Positions 8,991-18,666 of a DNA stretch of 64,000 nucleotides are shown one piece after another. The notes under the pieces were generated by a model. That model ran no database searches. It saw only the letters and a list, made by a program, of their open reading frames with translations, and was not told the DNA's origin. Position 1 is the stretch's first letter. Each line of letters opens with the position of its first letter. Made by a program: the position numbers and the translations under genes. Origin of the DNA: Streptomyces sp. NBC_00457 (GTDB lineage: Bacteria > Actinomycetota > Actinomycetes > Streptomycetales > Streptomycetaceae); assembly GCF_036014015.1 (NCBI RefSeq), contig NZ_CP107905.1, positions 10,230,001 through 10,294,000 of the forward strand. The letters run 5' to 3'.

Positions 8991-9983
8991 ATGGAGACAC
9001 GGCAGTTGGGGACCGGTGGTCCGCAGGTCTCGGCGTTCGGTCTGGGCTGTATGAGGATGTCGAACAGGACCACTGCGGCGGATGAGGCGGAGAGCATTGC
9101 GACCATCCGTGCTGCGCTCGATGCGGGAGTCACTCTGCTGGACACCGGCGACTTCTACGGAACGGGCCACAACGAGGAGTTGATCGGCCGGGCGTTGTCC
9201 GCCGGGGGACGGGAGAAGGCCGTTCTCAGCGTGAAGTTCGGCGCGTTGACGGATCCTGGTGGGAACTTTGTCGGCATGGACGGGCGCCCGCAGGCCGTGA
9301 AGAACTATCTGACCTACTCGCTGCGGCGGCTCGGCACCGACCACGTGGACATCTACCGGCCGGGACGCCTCGATCCGACGGTGCCGATCGAGGACACGAT
9401 CGGAGCCATCGCCGAGATGGTGCAGGCCGGTCACGTGCGCGCGATCGGACTGTCGGAGGTCGGTTCGGAGACGATCCGGCGGGCTCACGCGGTTCACCCG
9501 ATCGCCGATCTGCAGGTCGAGTACTCGCTGTTCAGCCGCGGCATCGAGGGCGGTGTCCTGGACACCTGCCGGGAACTGGGCATCGCTGTCACGGCCTACG
9601 GGGTGCTCTCCTACGGGCTGTTGAGTGGCAACTGGACGCGGCAGGCCCCCTCACCGACCGACCTCCGGGCGTTCATGCCGCGCTTCCAGGACGGCAACGT
9701 GGAGAGCAACCTCAAGCTGGTCCAGGCACTGCACGAGATCGCCGATGCCCGCGGGGCCACGGCGGCCCAGTTGGCCATTGCCTGGGTGCTCGCCCAGGGC
9801 CGCGAGCTGAGTGACATCGTCGCCGTCGTCGGGTCGCGCACGCGGCAGCAACTGGACGAGGCGCTGCCGGCGGCCGGGCTGGTCCTGACCGAGGAGGAGC
9901 TGGCGTCGATCGAGCAGGCGGTGCCGGTCTCCGCGGTGGCCGGGGACCGCGGAGCGCCGGGCATGAAGGACGGGGAGCGCTGA
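8991..9983 (+). CDS. Aldo/keto reductase
   Basis: NAD(P)H-dependent (alpha/beta)8-barrel reductase of 330 residues. The family opening is clear (GTGGPQVSAFGLGCMRMS), with catalytic Asp51 and Tyr56 in LLDTGDFYGTGHNEE and Lys82 in VLSVKFG. Where most relatives have the catalytic His (Y-x-L-H-R), this protein has DIYRPGRLDP; the same replacement is known to me in a subgroup of bacterial AKRs, so activity may differ from classical ones. Start ATG 8991 with GGGAGGTAGGAG upstream. It is directly abutted by a tetR gene (TGA then ATG with no gap), so the pair is one operon. Substrate not inferable. Confidence 0.88.
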   Translation: METRQLGTGGPQVSAFGLGCMRMSNRTTAADEAESIATIRAALDAGVTLLDTGDFYGTGHNEELIGRALSAGGREKAVLSVKFGALTDPGGNFVGMDGRPQAVKNYLTYSLRRLGTDHVDIYRPGRLDPTVPIEDTIGAIAEMVQAGHVRAIGLSEVGSETIRRAHAVHPIADLQVEYSLFSRGIEGGVLDTCRELGIAVTAYGVLSYGLLSGNWTRQAPSPTDLRAFMPRFQDGNVESNLKLVQALHEIADARGATAAQLAIAWVLAQGRELSDIVAVVGSRTRQQLDEALPAAGLVLTEEELASIEQAVPVSAVAGDRGAPGMKDGER

Positions 9984-10574
9984 ATGCGTTCGGGTACGGC
10001 GCTGGACGCCGAGACCGTCCTGGCCGCCACCGAGGACGTGCTACGCCGCTTCGGGCCGGAGAAGGCCACGGTGCTGGACGTGGCGCGCGCTCTGGGCGTC
10101 AGCCACGCCAGCGTCTACAAGCACTTCCCGTCCAAGGCGGCACTGCGCGAAGCCGTCACCCGGCGCTGGATCAGCCGCTCGCACGGCGACCTCGCGGCGG
10201 TCGCAGCCGACACCCGGCTGGCAGCGCCCGAGCGGCTGCGCGCCTGGCTCACCGCGCTGTTCGCCTCCAAACGGGCCGTGACGTCCGAGGACCCGCAGCT
10301 CTTCGCCACCTACCGCGTCCTGGCAGCCGAACACAGCAGCGCGGTCGCCGACCACGTCGCCGACCTGATCGAGCAACTGCGCGTCATCATCGCCGACGGC
10401 GTCAGCAGCGGTGACTTCACCTCCGCCGACCCCGCCGCGACGGCACGCGCCGTCTTCGACGCCACCATCGGCTATCACCACCCCGTCCACGCCGCCCAGT
10501 GGCAGGCCCCAGAGAGCGACGCAGCCTTGGAGGCCGTCTGCACTCTCCTCATCGACGGCCTGCGCCCACGCTGA
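9984..10574 (+). CDS. TetR-family transcriptional regulator
   Basis: Repressor of 196 residues. The N-terminal HTH is typical (VLDVARALGVSHASVYKHFPSKAALREAV). The C-terminal ligand-binding half contains DATIGYHHPVHAAQW, a conserved block of one TetR subgroup. It begins on the base after the reductase stop codon, so it is translationally coupled to the gene it most likely regulates. The expected operator is the dyad at 8869-8907. Confidence 0.9.
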   Translation: MRSGTALDAETVLAATEDVLRRFGPEKATVLDVARALGVSHASVYKHFPSKAALREAVTRRWISRSHGDLAAVAADTRLAAPERLRAWLTALFASKRAVTSEDPQLFATYRVLAAEHSSAVADHVADLIEQLRVIIADGVSSGDFTSADPAATARAVFDATIGYHHPVHAAQWQAPESDAALEAVCTLLIDGLRPR

Positions 10575-10654
10575 CCCGCACCGACCGTCCCCACCGCCGG
10601 TGTGCCGACACCGCACGCGTACGCACGCCTGGGCCTGCCGCGTCGACCGCGTAG

Positions 10655-12502
<1,848 letters not shown>

Positions 12503-12571
12503 GCCGCACGCGTCAGCCACAGGACGGCCATGCGACGGGCAACTGTCGGACAGGCGCCGGGCGAATGCGGT

Positions 12572-12599
12572 GAGGGCGGGCCAGGGTCGGCCCGCCCTC
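12572..12599. terminator. Bidirectional rho-independent-like terminator
   Basis: Perfect 11-base inverted arms GAGGGCGGGCC and GGCCCGCCCTC with a 6-base loop lie between the convergent exporter and stress-protein genes. There is no U tract, which is usual in streptomycetes. Confidence 0.75.
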
Positions 12600-12648
12600 G
12601 CGTACGGGGCAGGGGGGAGCAGCCCCGCGTCTGCGGCGCCTGTTCCGG

Positions 12649-13245
12649 TCAGGCGGTGGCCTCCTGAGGCGGTGTCGCTCCGCCTTTCCTGGCCTTCTTC
12701 TCGGCGCGCTCGCGGTCGCGCCGTTGCTTCGCCTGCTCCTTCCTCGCCTGCTCGGCGGCCTCTTCCATGGCCTTGAGTTCCGTGCGTACGGCGTCGGCCG
12801 GGCGGCGCTCGAGGATGGCGTCGTAGCGTATGGCCAGCTGGTCCAGGGCGTGGGTGTCGGACTCCCTGACCTCGGCCAGGATGGCTGTGCCGCCCGACGG
12901 GACGTGCTGGGCGAAGGCACCGACGGCGGTGGTGCCGCGTTCGGCCCGCTTGTAGTCGTGGCCGCCTCCGATCAGCGCGCCGACGCCCCAGCCCATCAGC
13001 ACGCCGAGGGGTCCGCCGAGGATGCCGACGAGCGAGCCGACCAGCCCGCCGACCGCGGTGTTCCGTCCCTCCTCGGTGTCCATGCCCTCCGGGACGCGCA
13101 CCGCGCCGTCCTCGAGGCGCTCGACCAGGACGGCGGCACGGACCTCGGTCGTGGCGGGGCTGAAGTGCTTCAGGTCGCTGAGCGCCTGATAGGCGGTGGC
13201 GCGGTCGGCGAAGCGCAGGGCGACGGCGTTCTCGTTCACGGTCAT
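12649..13245 (-). CDS. Glycine-zipper general stress protein (DUF1269-like), copy 1
   Basis: Predicted membrane-associated protein of 198 residues. After a soluble alpha/beta N-terminus (VALRFADRATAYQALSDLKH) comes a long glycine zipper, GGLVGSLVGILGGPLGVLMG then WGVGALIGGG, which could insert in or pack against membrane. A second soluble part and a Lys/Arg/Glu-rich coiled tail follow. It is about 70% similar by eye to the copy at 15454-16104. ATG 13245 follows AGGAG. It is divergent from a TetR gene and its promoter overlaps a dyad operator, so it is probably induced when that repressor is relieved. Biochemical role unknown. Confidence 0.8.
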   Translation of the reverse strand: MTVNENAVALRFADRATAYQALSDLKHFSPATTEVRAAVLVERLEDGAVRVPEGMDTEEGRNTAVGGLVGSLVGILGGPLGVLMGWGVGALIGGGHDYKRAERGTTAVGAFAQHVPSGGTAILAEVRESDTHALDQLAIRYDAILERRPADAVRTELKAMEEAAEQARKEQAKQRRDRERAEKKARKGGATPPQEATA

Positions 13246-13321
13246 GAGCTCACTCCTGGGGTCGGCAGGCATCCCGACCTACGGCCGGTGGTGCCCGGGT
13301 TGGCGAGGTCTCCCTCATCTG

Positions 13322-13367
13322 TGAGACAGTATGTATCGAAGAACATCTGTGAGTCAAGCTGTCTCAG
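13322..13367 (-). promoter_or_regulatory. Operator/promoter between stress protein 1 and tetR 1
   Basis: On the minus strand TTGACT (13352-13357) and CATACT (13328-13333) are 18 bases apart. TGAGACAG (13322-13329) and CTGTCTCA (13359-13366) are perfect inverted arms, and a nearer pseudo-dyad TGTGAG/CTCAGA is centred on AGCT near 13358. The same elements, with the same spacing and inverted orientation, occur at 15333-15385. Confidence 0.7.
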
Positions 13368-13390
13368 AGAGGCTGGGAAGAGGAGTTCCG

Positions 13391-13975
13391 ATGTCCCGTA
13401 CCAACGAAGACCCCCGCGCCCGCCGCAGCCGCGCCGCCGCCCTGACCGCCGCCACCGAACTCCTCGTCGAAGGCGGACCCGAACGCGTCACGCACGCCGC
13501 CGTCGCCGAACGGGCCGGAGTCGGCCGCGCCACCGTCTACCGGCACTGGCCCGACCAGCAGACCCTCCTCTTCGACGCCCTCGCCAACGACGTCCGCCCC
13601 CTGCTCACCTTCGACGAAGGCCCGGTCCGCCACCAGCTGGTGACCCAGCTGGAGCAAATGGCCGACTGGCTCAACCAGCCCGTCGCCGTATCGGTCATCG
13701 CCACCGTCGTCGAACGGGCCGAACGGGACGAGGACGTACGGCGCATCCGCGAAGAGATGTTCGGCCACGCCGACGAGCACTTCGCGGGGGCACTCGCCGC
13801 CGCCGTCGAACTCGGCGAACTCCGCCCCGGCGTCGAGGAACACGCCAGAGAACTGGTCTCCCGGATTCTCGGCCCCCTGCTGTTCCAGCGGTTCATGCTC
13901 GGCGCGCGACTCGACAAGGACATGGTGATCAGCTCGGTCGACGCCGCGCTCGCACCCTGGCTGCCGAACGCGTAA
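13391..13975 (+). CDS. TetR-family regulator, copy 1 of inverted pair
   Basis: Repressor of 194 residues, MSRTNEDPRARRSRAAALTA at the start, HTH VTHAAVAERAGVGRATVYRH, and a C-terminal TetR_C-like half ending RILGPLLFQRFMLGARLD. It is highly similar along its whole length to the regulator at 14726-15310. ATG 13391 is chosen over upstream in-frame ATG 13331 because GAAGAGGAG lies ahead of it and because the two copies align from this Met. Divergent from stress protein 1 through a shared operator. Confidence 0.9.
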   Translation: MSRTNEDPRARRSRAAALTAATELLVEGGPERVTHAAVAERAGVGRATVYRHWPDQQTLLFDALANDVRPLLTFDEGPVRHQLVTQLEQMADWLNQPVAVSVIATVVERAERDEDVRRIREEMFGHADEHFAGALAAAVELGELRPGVEEHARELVSRILGPLLFQRFMLGARLDKDMVISSVDAALAPWLPNA

Positions 13976-14003
13976 CCGTCCGATGCGGAGCCGCCGGCGA
14001 CGA

Positions 14004-14031
14004 TTCGACCGCAACATCCTTCCGCTACGGT
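14004..14031 (+). promoter_or_regulatory. Candidate leaderless promoter
   Basis: TTCGAC (14004-14009), 16-base spacer, TACGGT (14026-14031), then six bases to the ATG at 14038. No Shine-Dalgarno is present, so transcription probably starts on the start codon. Confidence 0.5.
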
Positions 14032-14037
14032 TCCGGC

Positions 14038-14580
14038 ATGTCCGACCTCGACGCCGAACAACCGTCGGCCTCCGGCTCCCCGGAACCTTCTGCCCAGAAG
14101 CTCGAAGTCCTGGGCGAGCGGCTCAAGGAACGGATCTACGCGGTGATCACCATGCTCGCCGTGCTGGTCGGCCTGGCGCAGAACACGCATACCCAGCACG
14201 GCACGGCGGCCTGGTACGTCACGGGCACCGCGGTGGGCCTGTGGCTGGCGACGCTGGTGGCCGACATGCAGGCCCACCGCGTCGTTCACCAACGGTTGGC
14301 GAACCGCCGCGAGGTACGGCACCTGCTGTTCGTCAGCAGCCCGCTGCTCAGCTGCGCCGTGGGCCCGCTCCTGATGATCGCCCTGTCAGCGGTCGGCGCA
14401 CTCGATCTGTCCACCGCGCTGTGGATCGCGGTCGGCGTGGACGTCGCCTCGATGGCGGTCTGGGGCTTCGCCGGCGGGCTGCGGATGGGCGGTGGGGTAC
14501 TGCCTTCGTGCATGGCGGCGCTGCTGGACGCGGCGATCGGCTCAGGCGTGGTGATGGTGAAGGTGATCGCTGGGCACTGA
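14038..14580 (+). CDS. Small four-TM membrane protein of unknown function
   Basis: Integral membrane protein of 180 residues with no family I can name. A charged N-terminus with a short amphipathic stretch (EVLGERLKERIYAV) precedes four hydrophobic helices, roughly residues 36-52, 59-75, 102-125 and 128-172. A conserved-looking loop, MQAHRVVHQRLANRREVRH, lies between the second and third helices. It sits in the centre of the inverted duplication of stress protein plus tetR, 62 bases after tetR 1 and convergent with tetR 2, but its own promoter appears to give a leaderless mRNA. Confidence 0.75.
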   Translation: MSDLDAEQPSASGSPEPSAQKLEVLGERLKERIYAVITMLAVLVGLAQNTHTQHGTAAWYVTGTAVGLWLATLVADMQAHRVVHQRLANRREVRHLLFVSSPLLSCAVGPLLMIALSAVGALDLSTALWIAVGVDVASMAVWGFAGGLRMGGGVLPSCMAALLDAAIGSGVVMVKVIAGH

Positions 14581-14725
14581 GCGGCGCGGCAGAGGTGATA
14601 TCCCCGGTCTGAGCGTCGGCTTCGCCCGTCGACGGTGCGGCCCGGGGATGAGGCCGGGCGCGTGAGGTGTCGATGTGCCGGTCGGCTGCTGTTCGAACCG
14701 CTCGGTGTCGGACTGCGTGCGACTG

Positions 14726-15310
14726 TCATGTGTTCGGCTGCCAGGCCGCGAGGGCGGCGTCGACCGTGTCGGCCACCGTCACCCCATCCGGCGGGGTACC
14801 GAGCATGAGGCGCTGGAAAAGCAGGGGACCGAGGATTCGGGAGACCAGGTCCCGGGTGTGTTCTTCGATGCCGGCGCGTAGTTCACCGCGTGCGACGGCG
14901 GCGGCGAGCGCGTCGGTGAGATGCTCGCCGGCGCGGCTGACCATCTCGTCGCGCAGGTTTCGTACGTCCGGGTCCCGCTCCGCGCGCTCCATGACGGTGG
15001 CGATGACGGAAGCGGAGACCGGCTGGTTGAGCCAGTCGGTCTGCTGCTGAAGGTGCGTCACCAACTCGTCGCGGACCGGGCCGTGGCCCAGGGGGAGCAC
15101 GGGATGGGCGGCGGTGGTCAGGGTGTCCATGAGGAGTGCCCGCAGGTCGGGCCAGTGCCGGTAGACGGTGGCGCGGCCCACGTTGGCCCGTGCGGCGACG
15201 GCGGCGTGGGTGATGTGTCCCGGTCCTCCTTCGGCGAGGAGTTCGGTGGCGGCGGCCAGGGCGCTGGTACGGCTGCGGCGGGCGCGGGGGTCGTCGTTCG
15301 CACGGGACAT
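14726..15310 (-). CDS. TetR-family regulator, copy 2 of inverted pair
   Basis: Repressor of 194 residues, same length and plan as copy 1 (MSRANDDPRARRSRTSALAA; HTH ITHAAVAARANVGRATVYRH). The recognition helix region GRATVYRHWPD is identical in both copies, so both should read the same operators and could cross-regulate. The C-terminal ligand half has diverged more (PPDGVTVADTVDAALAAW), so inducer preference may differ. ATG 15310 follows GGAGAGG. Divergent from stress protein 2. Confidence 0.9.
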   Translation of the reverse strand: MSRANDDPRARRSRTSALAAATELLAEGGPGHITHAAVAARANVGRATVYRHWPDLRALLMDTLTTAAHPVLPLGHGPVRDELVTHLQQQTDWLNQPVSASVIATVMERAERDPDVRNLRDEMVSRAGEHLTDALAAAVARGELRAGIEEHTRDLVSRILGPLLFQRLMLGTPPDGVTVADTVDAALAAWQPNT

Positions 15311-15332
15311 GGGGCACCTCTCCTTCCGAGCA

Positions 15333-15385
15333 GTTTGTGAGACGACTTGACTCACAAACTTGCTCTGATACATACTGTCTCACAG
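15333..15385 (+). promoter_or_regulatory. Operator/promoter between tetR 2 and stress protein 2
   Basis: A near-ideal dyad, GTTTGTGAG (15333-15341) and CTCACAAAC (15351-15359), covers the -35 TTGACT (15347-15352); the -10 CATACT is at 15371-15376 with an 18-base spacer. A further CTGTCTCACAG overlaps the start region. The arrangement mirrors 13322-13367. Confidence 0.75.
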
Positions 15386-15453
15386 GTGGCGCGGAGCCCG
15401 CGGCAGCGGACCCCGCAAGTCACCCACCCCTTGAGGCTCCAAGGAGACAGCTC

Positions 15454-16104
15454 ATGTCTGTGACCACGACCGAGAACGCCATCGCCCTCCGTTTCGCCGA
15501 CCGCGCCCCCGCCTACCACGCGCTCAGCGAGCTGAAGCACCTCAACTCCGCCACCACCGAGGTCCGCGGCGCCGTCCTGATCGAGCGCACGCAGGACGGC
15601 ACCGTCCACTTCCCCGAGGGCATGGACACCGAGGCCGGACGCGGCACCGCGGTCGGCTCGCTGGTCGGTTCACTCGTCGGCATCCTCGGCGGCCCCCTCG
15701 GCCTGCTGATGGGCTGGGGCATCGGTGCGCTGATCGGCGGAGGACACGACTACAAGCGGGCCACCGAAGCGACCGAAGCCGTCGGTGCCTTCACGCCGCA
15801 TGTCCCGCCGGGCGGCACCGTCATCCTGGCCGGCGTCGAGGAGGCCGACACGGAGGCCATGAACCTGCTGGCCATGCGCTACGGCGCGACCCTCGAACGC
15901 CGCCCCGCCGACGACGTGCGGGCCGAACTGAAGGCGATGGAGAAGGCGGTCGACGAGATCAGGAAGCAGGACGCCAAGGACAAGCGCGACCGCAAGCGCG
16001 ACGAGCGCGGGCGCAAGGCCGACGAGCGAAAGAGCAAGGACGGCACCGACACGCCGGGACCGAACCTCGCCCCGGCCGACGCGTCCGCCACAGACGCGGG
16101 GTAA
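15454..16104 (+). CDS. Glycine-zipper general stress protein (DUF1269-like), copy 2
   Basis: Paralogue (216 residues) of the 12649-13245 product. The soluble N-terminal part (NAIALRFADRAPAYHALSEL), glycine zipper (GSLVGSLVGILGGPLGLLMG) and charged C-terminal coil (MEKAVDEIRKQDAKDKRDRK) all match. The tail after residue ~195 (TDTPGPNLAPADASATDAG) has no equivalent in copy 1. The TAA stop overlaps what looks like the right end of the adjacent TnpB element, so the original C-terminus may have been altered by that insertion. ATG 15454 follows AAGGAG. Confidence 0.8.
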   Translation: MSVTTTENAIALRFADRAPAYHALSELKHLNSATTEVRGAVLIERTQDGTVHFPEGMDTEAGRGTAVGSLVGSLVGILGGPLGLLMGWGIGALIGGGHDYKRATEATEAVGAFTPHVPPGGTVILAGVEEADTEAMNLLAMRYGATLERRPADDVRAELKAMEKAVDEIRKQDAKDKRDRKRDERGRKADERKSKDGTDTPGPNLAPADASATDAG

Positions 16105-16112
16105 AACCGTTC

Positions 16113-17744
16113 CTAGAGACTGAGCGGGAGTGAGTCCTGTTGCCAGGACGCATGCTCAGCCGAACGCCCCGAACGGTGTTGGACGTTCTGGTCTCCCGCG
16201 TTCGCTCCGCATCCGGGCGGCACGCATCTGGTGCGTGGTCCGGGAATGCGGGGGCGGGTTTCCTCACGCCCGGCAACCTCCGGTCGGGCCTGGACGGTCC
16301 GATGCCCACGACGATCACTCCGGTCGTCGTGGGGCGGTGCCGTCCGTCGCCGGATCGGGTGTCCCTGGGCGCGCCTTCCGATCGCCACGGCGGCTGCGTC
16401 GTGGCGAGTGGTGGTGCGGTTCTTCGAGGTCAGCGGGCGCTGCCAGTACTGGGCGCCCCACTTGGATGTGTAGGCCGGGTCCACGGCGATGATCGCGATG
16501 CCCGTGTGGTCGGCCATCGACGTGAGCCGGGCGCGGAGCTTCCCGGTGGGCGTGCCGGAGATCAGCTGTCGGAAGCGTTTCTTGCGGCCGTGCTTCTCCC
16601 GGGTCTTCTCCGCACGAAAGTCCAGGTCTTCCACCGCGATCGCTGTGACGCCACAGGTCTTCGCCCAGTTCAGCAACCGCGTGAGGGCGTGACGGACCTG
16701 GGCGTCGCGATGCTGCGCGGTGCCGGACAGGTCGTAGAAGAAGCGGCGCGGGCTGCCGATCGGGTTGCCGTGCACATCGAGGCGCCAGGCGGCGAGGTGG
16801 TCGGCGTTGGTGTCCACGCCGATCACGCCCTCGGCCAGGGCAGCCTGAAGCGGCATCGTCTGCGTCGGTGCGTACTGCCAGGACGCGGTGAGGTACCAGC
16901 GCCCGCGTGCCACATCCAGGTGAATGCGGTACGCGACGGCCCGGTTCGCCTCGACGCGGTCGGCCCACTCCGGTCCCCGGTGCGGGAAGCTCACACGGGC
17001 GGCCAGCACATAGCGGCCGTGCTTGGCGTTCGCCAGCTCTGCCAGCGATGCGGGAAGCCTGATGCTCACCTCGCCGTCAGGGCTGACGCGGATGGTCTCG
17101 TTGCCGTATCGCTTCTGGGACTCGCCGTCGGCGGCGAGGAACCAGCGTTCGGCTTCCCACTGCCTGCGCCACTGGTCCTCGGTGAGCTGGGCGGTGTCGA
17201 GGTGGTGGCGGGAGCGGGCCAGGCGCTTGCCGCCTCTCACCACATGCACGATCCCTGCCTTACGGTCGGCTTGCTCGGCGGCCAGCCGGTCTTCGAGGAC
17301 ATGCAGGCGGCGGGTCTTGGCATGCCACTCCTGACGGGAACGGTAGCCGCCCGGCGCCTTCTTGCTGCCCTTCTCCCCGACCGGGAGCGACAACCGGTGC
17401 GCGATCGTGGCGATGCCCGCTTCCAGGCCCTGGATGTGGGCGGACTGGCAGCGACGGGCGAGCGCCCACTGATCATGTGTGGCCTTGGTGATGCTGCCTG
17501 CCCACCGCGACGACGACACCGCGGTCAGCTCCCGCTTGCGCACGGCCCACGCGTCCGCGGAATGCTCCAGACCCTCTGCGCAGCGGGCCTTGAGATCCTT
17601 CGAGGCGAGCGAACCAAGATGCGCGCCGACCAGCCCGAGAACCTTCTCGTCCTGCGGCGTCAGACACTTGAGGCGGGTCCGCACGGCGACACCGCTCGGG
17701 CCGGTCACGACGAACGACTTGGCCGGTGACCGCAGCCCACCCAC
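16113..17744 (-). CDS. TnpB-related RNA-guided nuclease-like protein
   Basis: Accessory protein of IS200/IS605-type elements, 543 residues. The split RuvC-like active site is visible: Asp311 in GVIGVDTNADHLAAW, Glu372 in TAIAVEDLDF, and Asp449 in TTRHDAAAVAIGRR. Between the last two, where canonical TnpB carries a CxxC...CxxC zinc finger, this protein has YTSKWGAQYWQRPL with no cysteines; that variant is familiar among actinobacterial TnpB-related proteins. The N-terminal ~200 residues are longer than in minimal TnpB. Its 3' end overlaps nested hairpins that may form the guide-RNA scaffold. GTG start at 17744. Confidence 0.85.
   Translation of the reverse strand: MGGLRSPAKSFVVTGPSGVAVRTRLKCLTPQDEKVLGLVGAHLGSLASKDLKARCAEGLEHSADAWAVRKRELTAVSSSRWAGSITKATHDQWALARRCQSAHIQGLEAGIATIAHRLSLPVGEKGSKKAPGGYRSRQEWHAKTRRLHVLEDRLAAEQADRKAGIVHVVRGGKRLARSRHHLDTAQLTEDQWRRQWEAERWFLAADGESQKRYGNETIRVSPDGEVSIRLPASLAELANAKHGRYVLAARVSFPHRGPEWADRVEANRAVAYRIHLDVARGRWYLTASWQYAPTQTMPLQAALAEGVIGVDTNADHLAAWRLDVHGNPIGSPRRFFYDLSGTAQHRDAQVRHALTRLLNWAKTCGVTAIAVEDLDFRAEKTREKHGRKKRFRQLISGTPTGKLRARLTSMADHTGIAIIAVDPAYTSKWGAQYWQRPLTSKNRTTTRHDAAAVAIGRRAQGHPIRRRTAPPHDDRSDRRGHRTVQARPEVAGREETRPRIPGPRTRCVPPGCGANAGDQNVQHRSGRSAEHASWQQDSLPLSL
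16120..16159 (-). ncRNA. Candidate 3' end of TnpB-associated guide (omega) RNA scaffold
   Basis: On the minus strand the last ~40 coding bases of tnpB form two nested stems: outer GCTCAG/CTGAGC (16154-16159 with 16120-16125), and inner GTCCTG/CAGGAC closing a GCAA GNRA tetraloop (16134-16149). Overlap of structured RNA with the 3' end of tnpB next to the element end is how known omega RNAs are arranged. A guide would begin beyond the element end, inside the stress-protein gene. Confidence 0.45.
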
Positions 17745-18099
17745 CCCGCCACCCCCTGCCCGGCCCCGCCCGAAAATCCCGTCACCACATCCAACGAGAC
17801 CCGACAGTAAAGGTCACACATTCGACGCAAGAAAATCCGTTCCCTCACGAAGGGCCCGCCCAGCTCCAAACCCCCACCCTCCCGGATGCCCGCCCCAAAA
17901 TGAGCCACCCGGCGACGCGGTGGTGCGGCATCCGGTGACCATGATCTGACGCCGGTCGCGAAGGGGGCTGTGCCGGGGACGGCACTGATCGTCTCGTACG
18001 GTGGCGATCCATGTGCTGTCGGCCCTGGCGGCCGGGGCCGGCGCGCAGACGCCTATCCCTGACGTACGCGTCAAAGGCGAGACGGCCGCCGGTTGTCGC

Positions 18100-18654
18100 T
18101 CACGCCGCCGCCCCCAGCGGCCGGCGTTCGCTGAGGGCTGCGGAGAACTGGTCGGTGACCTGGTCCAGCGCCTCCCTCGTACCCGGCTCGACGACGATGC
18201 CGCCGTCCTGCCGTACCTCGATGTGTTTGTCCAGGACGAACCAGCCCGGGGTGATGTGTGCGGGGCCCATGGAGGCGAGGACCGGGCGCAGGGCGTAGTC
18301 GATGGCGAGGACGTGGGCGGTGGTGCCGCCGGTGGCGAGCGGGAGGACGGTCTTGCCCGCCAGTGCGTACTGGGGGAGCAGGTCGAGCAGGGACTTCAAC
18401 AGTCCGGAGTAGGCGGCCTTGTAGACGGGGGTGCCGATGACGATCCCGTCCGCCCGCTCGAACAGGGCGGTGGCTTCGACGATCGCCGGATGGCCGAAGT
18501 CGGCGTGCAGCAGGGCCTCGGGCGGGAGCGTGCGGACGTCCAAGGGGACGACGTCGTGGCCCTGCGTGGTGAGCCGGGAGTCGAGGTCGCGCAGGAGGCG
18601 GGCGGTGCGGGAGGTGGGGGAAGGGCTGCCGGAAACGGAGAGAACGGTGGCCAT
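18100..18654 (-). CDS. ssuE: NAD(P)H-dependent FMN reductase, SsuE type
   Basis: Flavodoxin-fold reductase of 184 residues that supplies reduced FMN to two-component flavin monooxygenases. The flavin-binding opening VLSVSGSPSPTSRTARLL, the IGTPVYKAAYSGLLK block and the LPLATGGTTAHVLAIDYALR block match SsuE/MsuE proteins. It is the last gene of the minus-strand organosulfur operon, 12 bases after the FAD-oxidase gene, and would serve the LLM monooxygenase encoded upstream. Length is normal. Confidence 0.9.
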   Translation of the reverse strand: MATVLSVSGSPSPTSRTARLLRDLDSRLTTQGHDVVPLDVRTLPPEALLHADFGHPAIVEATALFERADGIVIGTPVYKAAYSGLLKSLLDLLPQYALAGKTVLPLATGGTTAHVLAIDYALRPVLASMGPAHITPGWFVLDKHIEVRQDGGIVVEPGTREALDQVTDQFSAALSERRPLGAAA

Positions 18655-18666
18655 GAGGGATCTCCT

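Larger units (their letters stand above)
16103..17843 (-). mobile_element. IS200/IS605-family element, tnpB only (putative bounds)
   Basis: The tnpB gene is flanked by almost the same short string at both sides: AAAACCGTTCC at 16103-16113 and AAAATCCGTTCC at 17832-17843, in the same orientation. Short hairpins lie just inside each (16120-16159 and CCCT-5-AGGG at 17842-17854). No tnpA is present, so the element would need a transposase in trans. About 255 bases from the left end to 18099 contain no gene I can support. Exact ends are inferred. Confidence 0.5.

Noticed and set aside
17814..18074. 86-codon minus-strand frame between TnpB and the FMN reductase
   Set aside because: No ribosome site, no family resemblance, and it spans the presumed left end of the element.
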